Shown here in pieces: positions 1-9,194 of a stretch of DNA of 64,000 bases. The notes under the pieces are model-generated. The model saw only the letters and a program-made list of their open reading frames with translations. It was not told the DNA's origin and searched no databases. The position numbers and the translations under genes are program-made. The stretch is from Burkholderia aenigmatica (GTDB taxonomy: Bacteria; Pseudomonadota; Gammaproteobacteria; Burkholderiales; Burkholderiaceae): positions 1-64,000 of the forward strand of contig NZ_CABVQC010000043.1 in the NCBI RefSeq assembly GCF_902499175.1, written 5' to 3'. The stretch's first letter is position 1. Every line of letters begins with the position of its first letter.

Positions 1-827
1 GGCGGCGGGGCGTCGTGCGCCGCGCCGAGCGATGCGGTTGCCTGCCGTGCCGCGTCGCGCAGTGCCGCCGCGATCGGGCCATCCCAGTCGACGTCGATCG
101 AGCCCGTCGAACCGATCACCGTCAACGCGAGCTGCAGCTTGCCGTCCGCGTCGAACACCGGCACGCACATCGCACTGACCCCGGGGCTGGGCAGATCGAC
201 GCCGCGCTCGATACCGCGTGCGCGGATCGCGTCGAGTTCGGCCGGCGGTACGCCGGTATCCGGCACGGGCTGTTCGGCGCCCGCGAGCGTGGCGCCCGCA
301 CCGGCCTGGCTGGCCGCCATCGCGTCGAGTTGCGCGGGATCGCCGAACGCGCGGAACACGCGGCCAGTGGCTGTCGTGTCGAGCGACATCACCGAGCCGA
401 CGTGCAGGTTCACGTGCAGCGGATAGCCGCCGTGCTCGATGCGCACGATCGTCGGCCCGAGTGCGCCCGGCACCGACAGCGCGACGCTCAGGCCGACCGC
501 TTCCGCGAGCCGTGCCGCGTGCGGCAGCGCCGCGCGATAGGCCGGCTGGCGCTCGATCGACATCAGCCCGAGCCGCAGCGACAACGGGCCCGGCTCGTAG
601 TTGCCGGTGATCGCGTCACGCTTCACGAGCGCGAGCCGCGTCAGGCTCACGAGATAGGTGTGCGCCTGCGCGGTCGACAGGTCGGCCGCCGCGGCCAGCT
701 CGGACAGGCCGAGCGGCTTGCGACGGCGCGCGAGTGCGTCGAGCAGCCGGCCGCCGACCTCGACACTCTGGATCCCGCGCTGCGCCTTGGGCGGCGCGTC
801 GTCTGCGCTGACTTCGTGGTTCTGCAC
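1..827 (-). CDS. IclR-family transcriptional regulator (C-terminus beyond window)
   Basis: About 275 codons are present and the frame is still open at position 1, so the last residues lie outside the window. Residues 13-75 form the IclR winged helix (SVEVGGRLLDALA followed by LSELAAAADLSTAQAHTYL). From about residue 90 comes the effector-binding domain, with the family-typical runs GYPLHVNLHVGS and MCVPVFDADG. No ATG exists in frame near the N-terminus. A GTG at 827-825, preceded by a purine-rich CGGAAG, is the only convincing start. It is divergent from the metallo-hydrolase and the MFS pair, so it is the likely regulator of that module (inference from position). IclR proteins usually control catabolism of aromatic or organic acids. 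The effector cannot be told from sequence. Confidence 0.85.
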   Translation of the reverse strand, partial: MQNHEVSADDAPPKAQRGIQSVEVGGRLLDALARRRKPLGLSELAAAADLSTAQAHTYLVSLTRLALVKRDAITGNYEPGPLSLRLGLMSIERQPAYRAALPHAARLAEAVGLSVALSVPGALGPTIVRIEHGGYPLHVNLHVGSVMSLDTTATGRVFRAFGDPAQLDAMAASQAGAGATLAGAEQPVPDTGVPPAELDAIRARGIERGVDLPSPGVSAMCVPVFDADGKLQLALTVIGSTGSIDVDWDGPIAAALRDAARQATASLGAAHDAPP

Positions 828-1004
828 GCGATGATTCTTCCGTTGACGAAACCCCGCATGGTATCCGACGCCATTTATCGCGCCAGCTCGTAGGTTTACC
901 CGTATTAGACAATAGCAAGCGACTTTGTCATTGACAAATATTCGATGCAGGACGAAGATCCGCTCACTCCCCTCAACACATGGCTCGCAGCCACGGAACG
1001 CAAC

Positions 1005-1964
1005 ATGGCCAAAGCATTCGCCTCCCAAGCCGATCTGGAAGAGAAGAAAGTCACCTGGACGAAGCTGTCCGAGAACGCGTACGCGTACACCGCCGAAGGC
1101 GACCCGAACTCGGGCGTGATCATCGGCGACGACAGCGTGCTGATCGTCGACACGACCGCGACGCCCGCGATGGCTCAGGACCTGATCGCGAAGATCCGCA
1201 GCGTGACCGACAAGCCGATCAAGCACGTGGTGCTGTCGCACTACCACGCGGTGCGCGTGCTCGGCGCATCCGCGTATTTCGACGAAGGCGCGCAGCACGT
1301 GATCGCGAGCCGGGGCACGTACGAGATGATCGTCGAGCGCGGCGAGGCCGACATGAAGTCGGAGATCGAACGCTTCCCGCGCCTGTTCGCGGGTGTCGAG
1401 ACGGTGCCCGGCCTGACCTGGCCGACGCTCGTGTTCGAGCGCGAGATCACGCTGTTCCTCGGCAAGCTCGAAGTAAAGATCATGCACGTCGGGTCTGGTC
1501 ACACGAAGGGCGACACGATCGTCTGGATTCCGTCGCAAAAGGTGCTGTTTTCGGGCGACCTCGTCGAATACGACGCCGCGTGCTACTGCGGCGACGCGCA
1601 GCTCGAACAGTGGCCGGCCACGCTCGAAGCGCTGCGCGCGCTCGGCGCGGAGAAGCTCGTGCCGGGCCGCGGCCCCGCGCTGCTGAACCCGGCCGAAGTG
1701 AACAAGGGCCTCGACTACACGAAGGATTTCGTCACGACGCTGCTCGCACAGGGCCGCAAGGCCGTCGAGCAGAAGCTCGACCTGAAGGCGTCGATGGCGC
1801 TCACGCGCGAAGCGATGGATCCGAAGTTCGGCCACGTGTTCATCTACGAGCATTGCCTGCCGTTCGACGTGTCGCGTGCGTTCGACGAAGCGAGCGGCAT
1901 CACGCATCCGCGCATCTGGACCGCGCAGCGCGACAAGGAAATGTGGGCCGCGCTGCAGGACTGA
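1005..1964 (+). CDS. metallo-beta-lactamase-fold hydrolase with atypical metal site
   Basis: A 319-residue MBL-fold protein. The usual HxHxDH signature is replaced by HYHAVR at residues 79-84, so the two ligands that normally complete the second metal site are Ala/Val-Arg. The third ligand (GHTKGD, H166) and the bridging aspartate (SGD, D185) are present. The last ligand position, normally His in PGHGP, reads PGRGP with Arg at about 222. The protein therefore keeps a three-His/Asp first site and lacks most of the second. The start at 1005 (MAKAFASQAD) is preferred over an in-frame ATG at 945, because the extra 20 residues look non-domain and 945 has no ribosome site. It lies between an IclR regulator and two organic-anion-type MFS carriers, which suggests hydrolysis of a carboxylate ester, lactone or thioester. 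The substrate is unknown. Confidence 0.8.
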   Translation: MAKAFASQADLEEKKVTWTKLSENAYAYTAEGDPNSGVIIGDDSVLIVDTTATPAMAQDLIAKIRSVTDKPIKHVVLSHYHAVRVLGASAYFDEGAQHVIASRGTYEMIVERGEADMKSEIERFPRLFAGVETVPGLTWPTLVFEREITLFLGKLEVKIMHVGSGHTKGDTIVWIPSQKVLFSGDLVEYDAACYCGDAQLEQWPATLEALRALGAEKLVPGRGPALLNPAEVNKGLDYTKDFVTTLLAQGRKAVEQKLDLKASMALTREAMDPKFGHVFIYEHCLPFDVSRAFDEASGITHPRIWTAQRDKEMWAALQD

Positions 1965-1975
1965 GCGGCTTGCAC

Positions 1976-2010
1976 AGGCGGGGCACCCGACAGGGCGCTC
2001 CGCCTTTTTT
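1976..2010 (+). terminator. Rho-independent terminator after MBL hydrolase
   Basis: Arms AGGCGG (1976-1981) and CCGCCT (2000-2005) flank an 18-nt loop, and a run of T follows to 2010. It begins 11 bases after the hydrolase stop, so the hydrolase is probably transcribed separately from the MFS gene that starts at 2144. Confidence 0.6.
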
Positions 2011-2143
2011 CTGAAGCGGCGACCGGCCGCGGCTTTGCGCCGACTTTCCGTCTGCCGTATCTGAGCTCACAAGAAAGCAGGGCGCAAGTACGCCCTGGGA
2101 GACGGCTGCGCGCTCGAATCGCGCAGCCGGTTTGGAGAGAGAC

Positions 2144-3496
2144 ATGCCCCAATCGCTTCCCGCCGAAGCGACGCTCGCGCACGCGAGTGCTTCGGCTTCC
2201 ACGTCTGTCGCCTCAGACGACGCGCTGCTGTTCCGCAAGATCGCATGGCGGATCGTGCCGTTTCTGTTCCTCTGCTACGTCGTCTCGTTCCTCGACCGCA
2301 TCAACATCGGCTTCGCGCAGTTGCAGATGAAGCACGATCTCGGCTTCAGCGACGCGATGTACGGCCTCGGCGCCGCGGTGTTCTACGTCGGCTATGTGTG
2401 CTGCGAAGTGCCGAGCAACCTGCTGCTCGCGCGTTTCGGCGCGCGCCGCACCTTCACGCGGATCATGCTGCTGTGGGGCATCGCGTCGACCGGGATGATG
2501 TTCGTGTCGCAGCCGTCGCATTTCTATGTGCTGCGGTTTCTGCTCGGCGTGTTCGAAGCGGGCTTCTTTCCCGGCATCGTGCTGTACCTGACCTACTGGT
2601 TTCCCGCGAACCGGCGTGCGGCCGCGATCTCGGTGTTCTTCGCGGGGGTGGCGGTGGCCGGCGTGCTCGGCGGCCTGATGTCGGGCTGGATCATGCGCGA
2701 CATGAGCGGCGTGCTCGGGCTGCACGGCTGGCAGTGGATGTTCGCGATCGAAGGCGCGCCGGCGATCCTGCTCGCGTTCGCCGCGTTCACGAAACTCGTC
2801 GACCGGCCGCAGGACGCTGCCTGGCTCACGTCCGACGAAAAGGCGCGTGTCGTCGCGCTGTGCGCGGAAGGGCGCGGCGCCGCACATGACGCGCACGACC
2901 GGCGCAGCCTCGCGGCCGCGTTGACGAACCCGCGCGTCTATCTGTTCGCGTTCATCTATTTCTCGCTGACCTGCGCGTCGCTGACGCTCAACTTCTGGAT
3001 GCCGCTGATGATCCGCGACTTCGGCGTGACCGACGTCGTCGCCGTGAGCCTGTACACGGTCGTGCCGAACGCGGTCGGCGCGGTGGGGCTGATCCTGATC
3101 GCGCGCCGCTCGGATCGCACCGGCGAGCGCCGCAAGCACTTCGCGTGCTGCACGATCGGCGGCGGGCTTGCGCTTGCGGCGCTGACGCTGCACCTGCACA
3201 GCTTCGCGGCGATGCTCGCGTGCCTGTCGATCGCGGCGACGCTGATCTTTGCCGCGCTGCCGATCTTCTGGGCCGTGCCGACCCGCTACCTGTCGGGCAA
3301 TGCGGCCGCGGCCGGAATCGCGCTGATCAGCAGCATCGGGATCACGAGCGGCATCGTCAGCCCGTGGGTGATCGGGATGATCCGCACGAAGACCGGCAGC
3401 ATGGATCTCGCCGTGTATCTGCTGGCCGCGCTGCTGGTGGCGAGCGGGGCCGCGCTGATGCTCGGCGTGAAAGGCGAAGGCGCGCCGCGCGACTGA
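2144..3496 (+). CDS. MFS transporter, anion:cation symporter (ACS) family, copy 1
   Basis: A 450-residue carrier with about 12 membrane segments. ACS hallmarks are FLDRINIGFAQLQM in the first transmembrane region, RFGARRTFTRI in the loop 2-3 signature, FEAGFFPG, and GLHGWQWMFAIEGAPAIL before the central loop. ACS members import organic anions such as tartrate, phthalates, hexuronates and glucarate with protons. The start at 2144 is chosen because GGAGAGAG stands 5-12 bases upstream. The in-frame ATG at 2132 would overlap that site. It is followed after 87 bases by a close paralogue in the same orientation. It probably takes up the substrate handled by the upstream hydrolase under IclR control (inference). 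Confidence 0.9.
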   Translation: MPQSLPAEATLAHASASASTSVASDDALLFRKIAWRIVPFLFLCYVVSFLDRINIGFAQLQMKHDLGFSDAMYGLGAAVFYVGYVCCEVPSNLLLARFGARRTFTRIMLLWGIASTGMMFVSQPSHFYVLRFLLGVFEAGFFPGIVLYLTYWFPANRRAAAISVFFAGVAVAGVLGGLMSGWIMRDMSGVLGLHGWQWMFAIEGAPAILLAFAAFTKLVDRPQDAAWLTSDEKARVVALCAEGRGAAHDAHDRRSLAAALTNPRVYLFAFIYFSLTCASLTLNFWMPLMIRDFGVTDVVAVSLYTVVPNAVGAVGLILIARRSDRTGERRKHFACCTIGGGLALAALTLHLHSFAAMLACLSIAATLIFAALPIFWAVPTRYLSGNAAAAGIALISSIGITSGIVSPWVIGMIRTKTGSMDLAVYLLAALLVASGAALMLGVKGEGAPRD

Positions 3497-3583
3497 GCGC
3501 GCAACGGCCGGTCGCTGCGCGCGGGCGGCGGCGACCGGCGTCACCTGTCCGCCCCGTACCCGAATCCATCGAGGAGACGATCG

Positions 3584-4924
3584 ATGTCTGCCCCCTTTCA
3601 AGCGGACGCCGCGCGTGCCGGTGCGTCCGGCGTTGCTGCAACGGACGACGATGCGCTGTACCGGCGCATCGGCGCGCGAATCGTGCCGTTCCTGTTCATC
3701 TGCTACATCGTGTCGATCCTCGACCGCAGCAACATCGGCTTCGCACAGTTGCAGATGCGGCAGGACCTTGGCCTGACCGACGCGATGTACAGCCTCGGCG
3801 CGGTGCTGTTCTTCGTCGGTTACGTGCTGTTCGAGGTGCCGAGCAACGCATTGCTGCGCCGCTTCGGGGCGCGCCGCACGTTTGCGCGGATCATGTTCCT
3901 GTGGGGCGCCGTGTCGGTCGCGATGATCACCGTCGACAGCGCGAAGCATTTCTACGTGCTGCGCTTCCTGCTCGGGCTGTTCGAAGCCGGGTTCTTTCCG
4001 GGCGTGGTGTTCTACCTGACGTACTGGTATCCGGCGCGGCGGCGCGCATCGGTGCTGTCGATCTTCTATGCGGGCGTCGCGGTGGCCGGGATGGTCGGCG
4101 GGCTGCTGTCGGGCTGGCTGATGCGCGGGATGTCGGGTGTACTCGGGCTGCACGGCTGGCAATGGATGTTCGCGATCGAGGGCGCGCCGGCGATCCTGCT
4201 CGGCGTGATCGCGTGGTTCTGGCTGTGCGATCGTCCGGAGCAGGCGAGCTGGCTGTCCGACGCCGATCGGCAACGGCTCGCGGCCGACCTGGCCGCCGAC
4301 CGCGCCGGTGCGGATACGCCGGCACCGCATTCGCTGCGGCAGGTGCTGGCCGAACCGCGCACGTACCTGTTCGCGTTCATCTATTTCTCGCTGACCACCG
4401 CGCTCCTGATGCTGCTGTTCTGGATGCCGCTGATGATTCGCGAATTCGGCATCCACGATGTCGTGCAGATCAGCCTGTTGTCGGTCGTGCCGAACGCGAT
4501 CGGCGCGGCCGGCCTGATCGCGATCGCGCGGCGCTCGGATCGCAAGCGCGAACGGCGCTGGCACTTCGCCGCATGTGCGTTCGGCGGCGCGCTGGCGCTC
4601 GTGCTGCTGACGCTGCACTTGCCGAGCATCGTCGCGATGATGGCGCTGCTGTCGGTCGCGGCGATGCTGATCTTCGCGGCGCATCCGGTGTTCTGGGCCG
4701 TGCCGTCCGCGTATTTCTCCGGCGCGGGCGCGGCGGGCGGGATCGCGCTGATCAGCAGCATCGGCGTGTCGAGCGGCATGATCACGCCGTGGCTCGTCGG
4801 GCTGATCCGCACGAGAACGGGCAGCATGGATCCGGCGATGCTGATGATCGCGGCGTTGCTGGCCGCGTGCGCGGTTGCGATGCTGTTGGGCGTGCGGTCG
4901 GTGCCGCAGGCGGATTCGGCGTGA
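3584..4924 (+). CDS. MFS transporter, ACS family, copy 2 (tandem paralogue)
   Basis: A 446-residue carrier colinear with the preceding gene. It repeats the same landmarks (ILDRSNIGFAQLQM, RFGARRTFARIMFLWG, FEAGFFPGVVFYLTYW, GLHGWQWMFAIEGAPAIL, and ISSIGVSSGMITPW near the C-terminus). It looks like a tandem duplication that has diverged, mainly in the hydrophilic N-terminus and the central loop. GAGGAGACGATCG ends just before the ATG and gives a strong ribosome site. The 87-base spacer has no obvious terminator, so co-transcription with copy 1 is likely. Substrate unknown. It may have a related but distinct specificity from copy 1. Confidence 0.9.
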   Translation: MSAPFQADAARAGASGVAATDDDALYRRIGARIVPFLFICYIVSILDRSNIGFAQLQMRQDLGLTDAMYSLGAVLFFVGYVLFEVPSNALLRRFGARRTFARIMFLWGAVSVAMITVDSAKHFYVLRFLLGLFEAGFFPGVVFYLTYWYPARRRASVLSIFYAGVAVAGMVGGLLSGWLMRGMSGVLGLHGWQWMFAIEGAPAILLGVIAWFWLCDRPEQASWLSDADRQRLAADLAADRAGADTPAPHSLRQVLAEPRTYLFAFIYFSLTTALLMLLFWMPLMIREFGIHDVVQISLLSVVPNAIGAAGLIAIARRSDRKRERRWHFAACAFGGALALVLLTLHLPSIVAMMALLSVAAMLIFAAHPVFWAVPSAYFSGAGAAGGIALISSIGVSSGMITPWLVGLIRTRTGSMDPAMLMIAALLAACAVAMLLGVRSVPQADSA

Positions 4925-5056
4925 CGCCGGCGGCTGCGGGGCGGATTCAGTGGAGGGGCAGGAACAGCTCGGGCAGCACCCGCGCCCCGCAAATCAGGCC
5001 GCCGCGCGCCTGCAGGTCGATCGTCAGGCACGCAATCGACGCGATCATCGCGCCGG

Positions 5057-6877
5057 CTACGCCCGATACACCTCGATCCGGTTGCGGCCGCGCTCCTTCG
5101 CGAGATAGAGCGCCTTGTCGGCGCGCGACAGCGGCTGGTACGCGCCGAAGTCCGACGTCCGCATCGCGTCGATGCCGATGCTGACGGTCAGCGTGACCTG
5201 CTGATCCTCGTGCATGAGCTGCGCCTGCATCGTGCGTTGCTGCACGCGCTGCGCGAAGGCCAGTGCCTTGTCGAGATCCGATCCCGGCAGCACGATCGCG
5301 AATTCCTCGCCGCCGACCCGGCCGACGATGCCGTCCGGCCCGGTTTCCGCGAGCAGCAGCCGCGCGAAATGCCGGAGCGCGCGGTCGCCGACCGGGTGGC
5401 CCCAGCGGTCGTTCAGCGCCTTGAAGTGATCGAGATCGAGCATCAGCACCGCGGCGGCCAGGCCGGTCGTGCGCACGGTACGCAGCGCGGCTTCGCTTTG
5501 CCGCATGAAGGCGTGGCGGTTCGACAGTTGCGTCAGGTGGTCGGTCGTCGCCATCCGGTGCAGTTCGGCCTCGATGTGCTTGCGGTCGGTCGCGTCGGTG
5601 ATGAAGCCGTGCCACACGGTGCCGCCGTCGGCCGTGCGCAGCGGGCGCGCATCGCCTTCGCGCCAGCGCAGGCCCTGGCCGGGCAACAGCACGCGATATT
5701 CGAGGCGCCACGGCGTCAGTCGTACCGACGAGTCGTGCAGCGACTGCCGATAGGCGAGCAGGTCGGCCGGATGGATCCGCGTCTCGACGGCCTCCGCGCT
5801 GCGGGCGAGCTGCTCGGGCGTCAGTTCGTAGATGTCGCCGACCCCCGCGCTCGCGTAGGAAAAGAAGCGGTGCCCGTCGGCCGCCTGCCGCAGCTGGAAC
5901 ACGAGCCCGGGCACCTGGTCGGTGAGATCCGTGACGAGCGCGGCCGAGTCGCGCAACCGCGCGGCGAGCTCGCGCAGCGCGGTGATGTCCGTGGTCGTCC
6001 CGACCATCCGGAGCGCACGGTCGTTGCCGTCGCGGGCGATCACCTTGCCGCGGCTGCAGATCCATTTGTACGAACCGTCCTTGCAGCGGATGCGGTGCTC
6101 GACCGCGTAGTAGTCGGTGCGGCCTTCGAAGTGCGCGAGCATCGCGGCCTTCACGTCGTCGATGTCGTCCGGATGCAGTCGCTCGTACGCATCCTCGATC
6201 CGGGTGCTGAGTTCGTGCGGCGCGTAGCCGAGCATCGCTTTCCAGGCCGGCGAGTAATGGATCTCGCCGGTTGCCACGTTGCGATCCCATACGCCGGTGC
6301 CGCTTTCGGTCAGCGCGAGCGTGGTCAGCGTGCTGTGTTCCTCGACGATGCCGAGACGCTCGCGTAACGTGCTTGCTTCGATCGCGCGGGCAAGCGCGCT
6401 TGCGGCGAGCGTGGCGAGGTCGCGCAGCACCGCATGTCGGGGCGCGTCGAGCGTCAGGCACGTATCGTCGACGACGCACAGCGTGCCGAGGTTCGCGCCA
6501 TCGGGCGCCGTCAGTTCGCAGGCCGCGACGATCCGCAGTGCATGACGCGGGTGGTCGTCGTCTTGCCCGGTGCGGTTCGCACCGGGCAGCGCGAAGCGGG
6601 CATCGTCCGTCGGATCCGGCTCGGCTTGGAGCGGCAAGCACTCGGCGGGAAGTCGATCGGGAAGCGGGTCGGGCAGTGCGCCGTCGGCGGCCAGCACGCG
6701 TTGCGCATCGGCTTCGGCGCGCGCAATGAATGCGCCGGCGGCGCCGCAATGCGCACGCGCGACACGGCAGACGGTATCCAGTTCCGGCAGGGGCGGAAGC
6801 GCCGGCTGACGGTCGGCCGCGCCGCGCGCGGAGGCCGGCGCATCGCCGGTCTCGGTGACGAACATCCGGAACCGCAT
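5057..6877 (-). CDS. diguanylate cyclase with GAF, two PAS and GGDEF domains
   Basis: A 606-residue protein with no membrane segment. A GAF-like region lies at about 25-170 (ELTAPDGANLGTLCVVDD). PAS/PAC domain 1 lies at about 190-310 (WDRNVATGEIHYSPAWKAML, CKDGSYKWICSRGKVIARDG). PAS domain 2 lies at about 325-440. The GGDEF domain covers about 445-606, with the active-site GGEEF at 522-526, DLDHFKALND, and SIGID near the end. The product role is making cyclic-di-GMP in the cytoplasm in response to a ligand or redox signal. The product-inhibition I-site (RxxD before GGEEF) reads TGPD, so its arginine is absent and feedback inhibition is probably lost. The start is placed at the ATG at 6877 (MRFRMFVTETG). 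The frame stays open to 7138, but the extra 87 residues look non-coding. Confidence 0.88.
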   Translation of the reverse strand: MRFRMFVTETGDAPASARGAADRQPALPPLPELDTVCRVARAHCGAAGAFIARAEADAQRVLAADGALPDPLPDRLPAECLPLQAEPDPTDDARFALPGANRTGQDDDHPRHALRIVAACELTAPDGANLGTLCVVDDTCLTLDAPRHAVLRDLATLAASALARAIEASTLRERLGIVEEHSTLTTLALTESGTGVWDRNVATGEIHYSPAWKAMLGYAPHELSTRIEDAYERLHPDDIDDVKAAMLAHFEGRTDYYAVEHRIRCKDGSYKWICSRGKVIARDGNDRALRMVGTTTDITALRELAARLRDSAALVTDLTDQVPGLVFQLRQAADGHRFFSYASAGVGDIYELTPEQLARSAEAVETRIHPADLLAYRQSLHDSSVRLTPWRLEYRVLLPGQGLRWREGDARPLRTADGGTVWHGFITDATDRKHIEAELHRMATTDHLTQLSNRHAFMRQSEAALRTVRTTGLAAAVLMLDLDHFKALNDRWGHPVGDRALRHFARLLLAETGPDGIVGRVGGEEFAIVLPGSDLDKALAFAQRVQQRTMQAQLMHEDQQVTLTVSIGIDAMRTSDFGAYQPLSRADKALYLAKERGRNRIEVYRA

Positions 6878-7202
6878 GGTCGAATTCCGCAACGGACGAT
6901 TGCGCTCGTGATCGGACGAATGCCGGTCGGACGAGGCTGCTTGGGGGACTGTAATCGCAGAGCTTACTGTTGCGCGGAATGCGTGGCAAGCGGCCAGAAA
7001 TCGGCGGTCGGTGCATGTCAATGCGCCGGTCGGGAAAGCGTCCGGCGTGTGTTCCCGCAGACGAATCCCGCGAGCGACGCTCGCCCGGAAACCTGCTGCC
7101 GAACCCTGGATGACGGCGGGCGATTCACCGCGCGTCACCGCGTTCCGCAGCCGGTCCCGGGCGCGAGTTGCTTTCGACCTGCGGGTGCGGGATGTCCCGC
7201 GC
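6878..7202. other. intergenic region between cyclase and SDR genes
   Basis: These 325 bases hold the presumed promoter of the cyclase gene (minus strand) and the 3' flank of the short-chain dehydrogenase. No convincing gene, palindrome or terminator was seen. The minus frame of the cyclase remains open here without a better start codon. Confidence 0.4.
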
Positions 7203-8003
7203 TCAGCGGCCCGTCGCGTAGCGCGGCGCGGGCGTATCCGTCGACAGGTGCGGCGCCATCGTGCGGCGCGCGGCTTCGTACGCTTCCCATTCGTCAGCCG
7301 CGTGCAGCGACGGGATCGTCACGAGTTCGCCGCGATCGAAGCCGACCAGCGCCGCGTCGACCATGTCGGGCGCCGGCATCACGATTTCCTTCGGCAGGTG
7401 CTCGAGCGGCAGGCCGCCCGTCTGCCAGAAATCGGTCGCGGTCGCGCCGGGCAGCACGGCCTGCACCTGCACGCCCTTGCCGGCGAGTTCGTGATGCAGC
7501 GACTGGCTGAACGCGAGCACGAACGCCTTGCTGCCGCCGTACACGCCGTTCAGTGTTTCCGGCGAGATCGCGACGATCGACGAAATGTTGATCACCGCAC
7601 CGCGGCCGCGTGCGACGAAACCGGGCACGGCCGCATAGGTGAGGCGCGTGAGCGCGGTCACGTTCAGGTCGATCATCCGCGTCATCGCGTCGACGTCGCT
7701 GTCGAGCAGCGGTGCGTGCGTGCCGATGCCGGCGTTGTTCACGAGCAGCGTGATGCTCGCGTCCTGTTTCAGCTTCGCCTCGACGGCGGCGAGTGCGGTG
7801 CGGTCGTTGAGGTCGGCGTCGACGATCTCGACGCTGCGGTGCGTGTCGTTCGTGATGCGGTCGGCGAGGGCGACCAGCCGGTCGCGGTTGCGCGCAACCA
7901 GGATCAGGTCGTAACCGCGGCGTGCGAGGCGGTCGGCGTAGAGGGCGCCGATACCCGACGAGGCGCCGGTGATGAGGGCGGTACCGCGATGTGCTTGCGT
8001 CAT
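7203..8003 (-). CDS. short-chain dehydrogenase/reductase (classical SDR)
   Basis: A 266-residue NAD(P)-dependent oxidoreductase. The cofactor motif TGASSGIG is at 12-19, NNAG at 89-92, the catalytic serine in NISSIV at 141-142, and YxxxK as Y155/K159. R39 after LILVARN suggests NADP preference (family knowledge). The start at 8003 is preceded by CGGAGCAC. It is transcribed divergently from the GlxA-type regulator, with 141 bases between the two starts, so that regulator probably controls it. Homologues of this subgroup (DltE/YqjQ-like) are annotated only as general oxidoreductases. The substrate is unknown. Confidence 0.85.
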   Translation of the reverse strand: MTQAHRGTALITGASSGIGALYADRLARRGYDLILVARNRDRLVALADRITNDTHRSVEIVDADLNDRTALAAVEAKLKQDASITLLVNNAGIGTHAPLLDSDVDAMTRMIDLNVTALTRLTYAAVPGFVARGRGAVINISSIVAISPETLNGVYGGSKAFVLAFSQSLHHELAGKGVQVQAVLPGATATDFWQTGGLPLEHLPKEIVMPAPDMVDAALVGFDRGELVTIPSLHAADEWEAYEAARRTMAPHLSTDTPAPRYATGR

Positions 8004-8144
8004 GATGTGCTCCGTTTCGAGGGAAATGGCCGGATGGCGTGAAGCCATTCTGGTCTCGAATCGTTGCGACACAAATGACGTAGATGGGTATGATTCAGGA
8101 CATCGGGCGGACCTGCGCGCCCGGGATGGAACAGGAGAACGCGC

Positions 8145-9104
8145 ATGCACCGCATCGGCTTTCTGATCAGCGACGGCTTCCAGATCATGGCGCTCGCCGC
8201 GCAGTCGGTGTTCGAGTACGCGAACATGGGCATGAGCGAGCCGTTCTACGTGATGGACAACTATTCGGTCGACGGTGGCGACGTGCGCTCGTCGCTCGGG
8301 CTGCCGGTCGCCACGCGCGCGCTGCGCGGGCGGATCGCCGTCGATACGTGGATCGTCGCGGGCGTCAACGATCCGCTCGCTTCGCCCGCGCCGGCCGGCG
8401 TCGTCGCGTTCCTGCGTCGCGCGAACGCACGCGCGCGGCGGATCGCCGGCATCTGTACGGGCGCGTTCGTGCTGGCCGAGGCCGGGCTGCTCGCGCAACG
8501 CCGCGCGACGACGCACTGGGCGTTCGGCCGCGACATGCAACGAAGCTACCCGGAGATACGTGTCGAGGAAGACCGGATCTACATCGTCGACGGGCCGATC
8601 TGGACCTCGGCCGGGATGACGGCCGGCCTCGACCTTGCGCTCGCGATGGTGGAAAAGGATCTGGGCGCCGATGCGGCCCGATCGGTCGCGCGCAAGCTCG
8701 TGATGCACCAGCGGCGGGCCGGCGGCCAGTCGCAGCATTCGGAAATGCTGGATCTCGCGCCGAAATCCGACCGGATCCAGAATGCGCTGAACTACGCGCG
8801 GCAGCATCTCGGCCGAGCGCTGACCGTCGAGGATCTCGCCGGAGCCGTCCACCTAAGCCCGCGCCAGTTCAGCCGCGTGTTCACGCTCGAAACGGGGCAG
8901 TCGCCCGCGAAGGCAATCGAGCGGCTGCGGCTGGAGTCGGCGCGGCTGATGATCGAGCAGAGCCGCCATTCACTCGACGTGATTGCGAAGGAAAACGGCT
9001 TTCGCGACCGCCGGCACATGCGCGACGCGTTCGTGCGCGGGTTCGGCGTGCCGCCGCAGGCGATGCGGCGCGAAGCGCGGGCGGACGAGCGGGAAACGGG
9101 CTGA
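8145..9104 (+). CDS. GlxA-type AraC regulator (DJ-1/PfpI domain plus AraC helix-turn-helix)
   Basis: A 319-residue regulator. Residues 1-190 form a DJ-1/PfpI-like domain (IGFLISDGFQIMALAAQSVFEYAN, then GICTGAFVLAEAGLLAQRRATTHW around the nucleophile-elbow cysteine). Residues 210-310 carry two AraC helix-turn-helix motifs (LTVEDLAGAVHLSPRQFSRVF, LDVIAKENGFRDRRHMRDAF). The ribosome site CAGGAGAACGCGC precedes the ATG. Characterised relatives (GbdR, CdhR, ArgR) sense nitrogen compounds such as glycine betaine or carnitine. The divergent SDR is the obvious target. The effector is not deducible. Confidence 0.88.
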   Translation: MHRIGFLISDGFQIMALAAQSVFEYANMGMSEPFYVMDNYSVDGGDVRSSLGLPVATRALRGRIAVDTWIVAGVNDPLASPAPAGVVAFLRRANARARRIAGICTGAFVLAEAGLLAQRRATTHWAFGRDMQRSYPEIRVEEDRIYIVDGPIWTSAGMTAGLDLALAMVEKDLGADAARSVARKLVMHQRRAGGQSQHSEMLDLAPKSDRIQNALNYARQHLGRALTVEDLAGAVHLSPRQFSRVFTLETGQSPAKAIERLRLESARLMIEQSRHSLDVIAKENGFRDRRHMRDAFVRGFGVPPQAMRREARADERETG

Positions 9105-9194
9105 ACGGGCACCGACCTCAATCCGTTCGTCCCGTCGTCCCGTCGTATCGACGGTGACTGTAACGGGCGGTCCGATTTCCGCTATCGCCCAGTA

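Noticed and set aside
2213-4684. An 823-codon open frame on the minus strand across both MFS genes
   Set aside because: It is antisense to two clear transporters and its translation is rich in Arg, His, Asp and Gln with no domain, as expected from reading GC-rich genes backwards.
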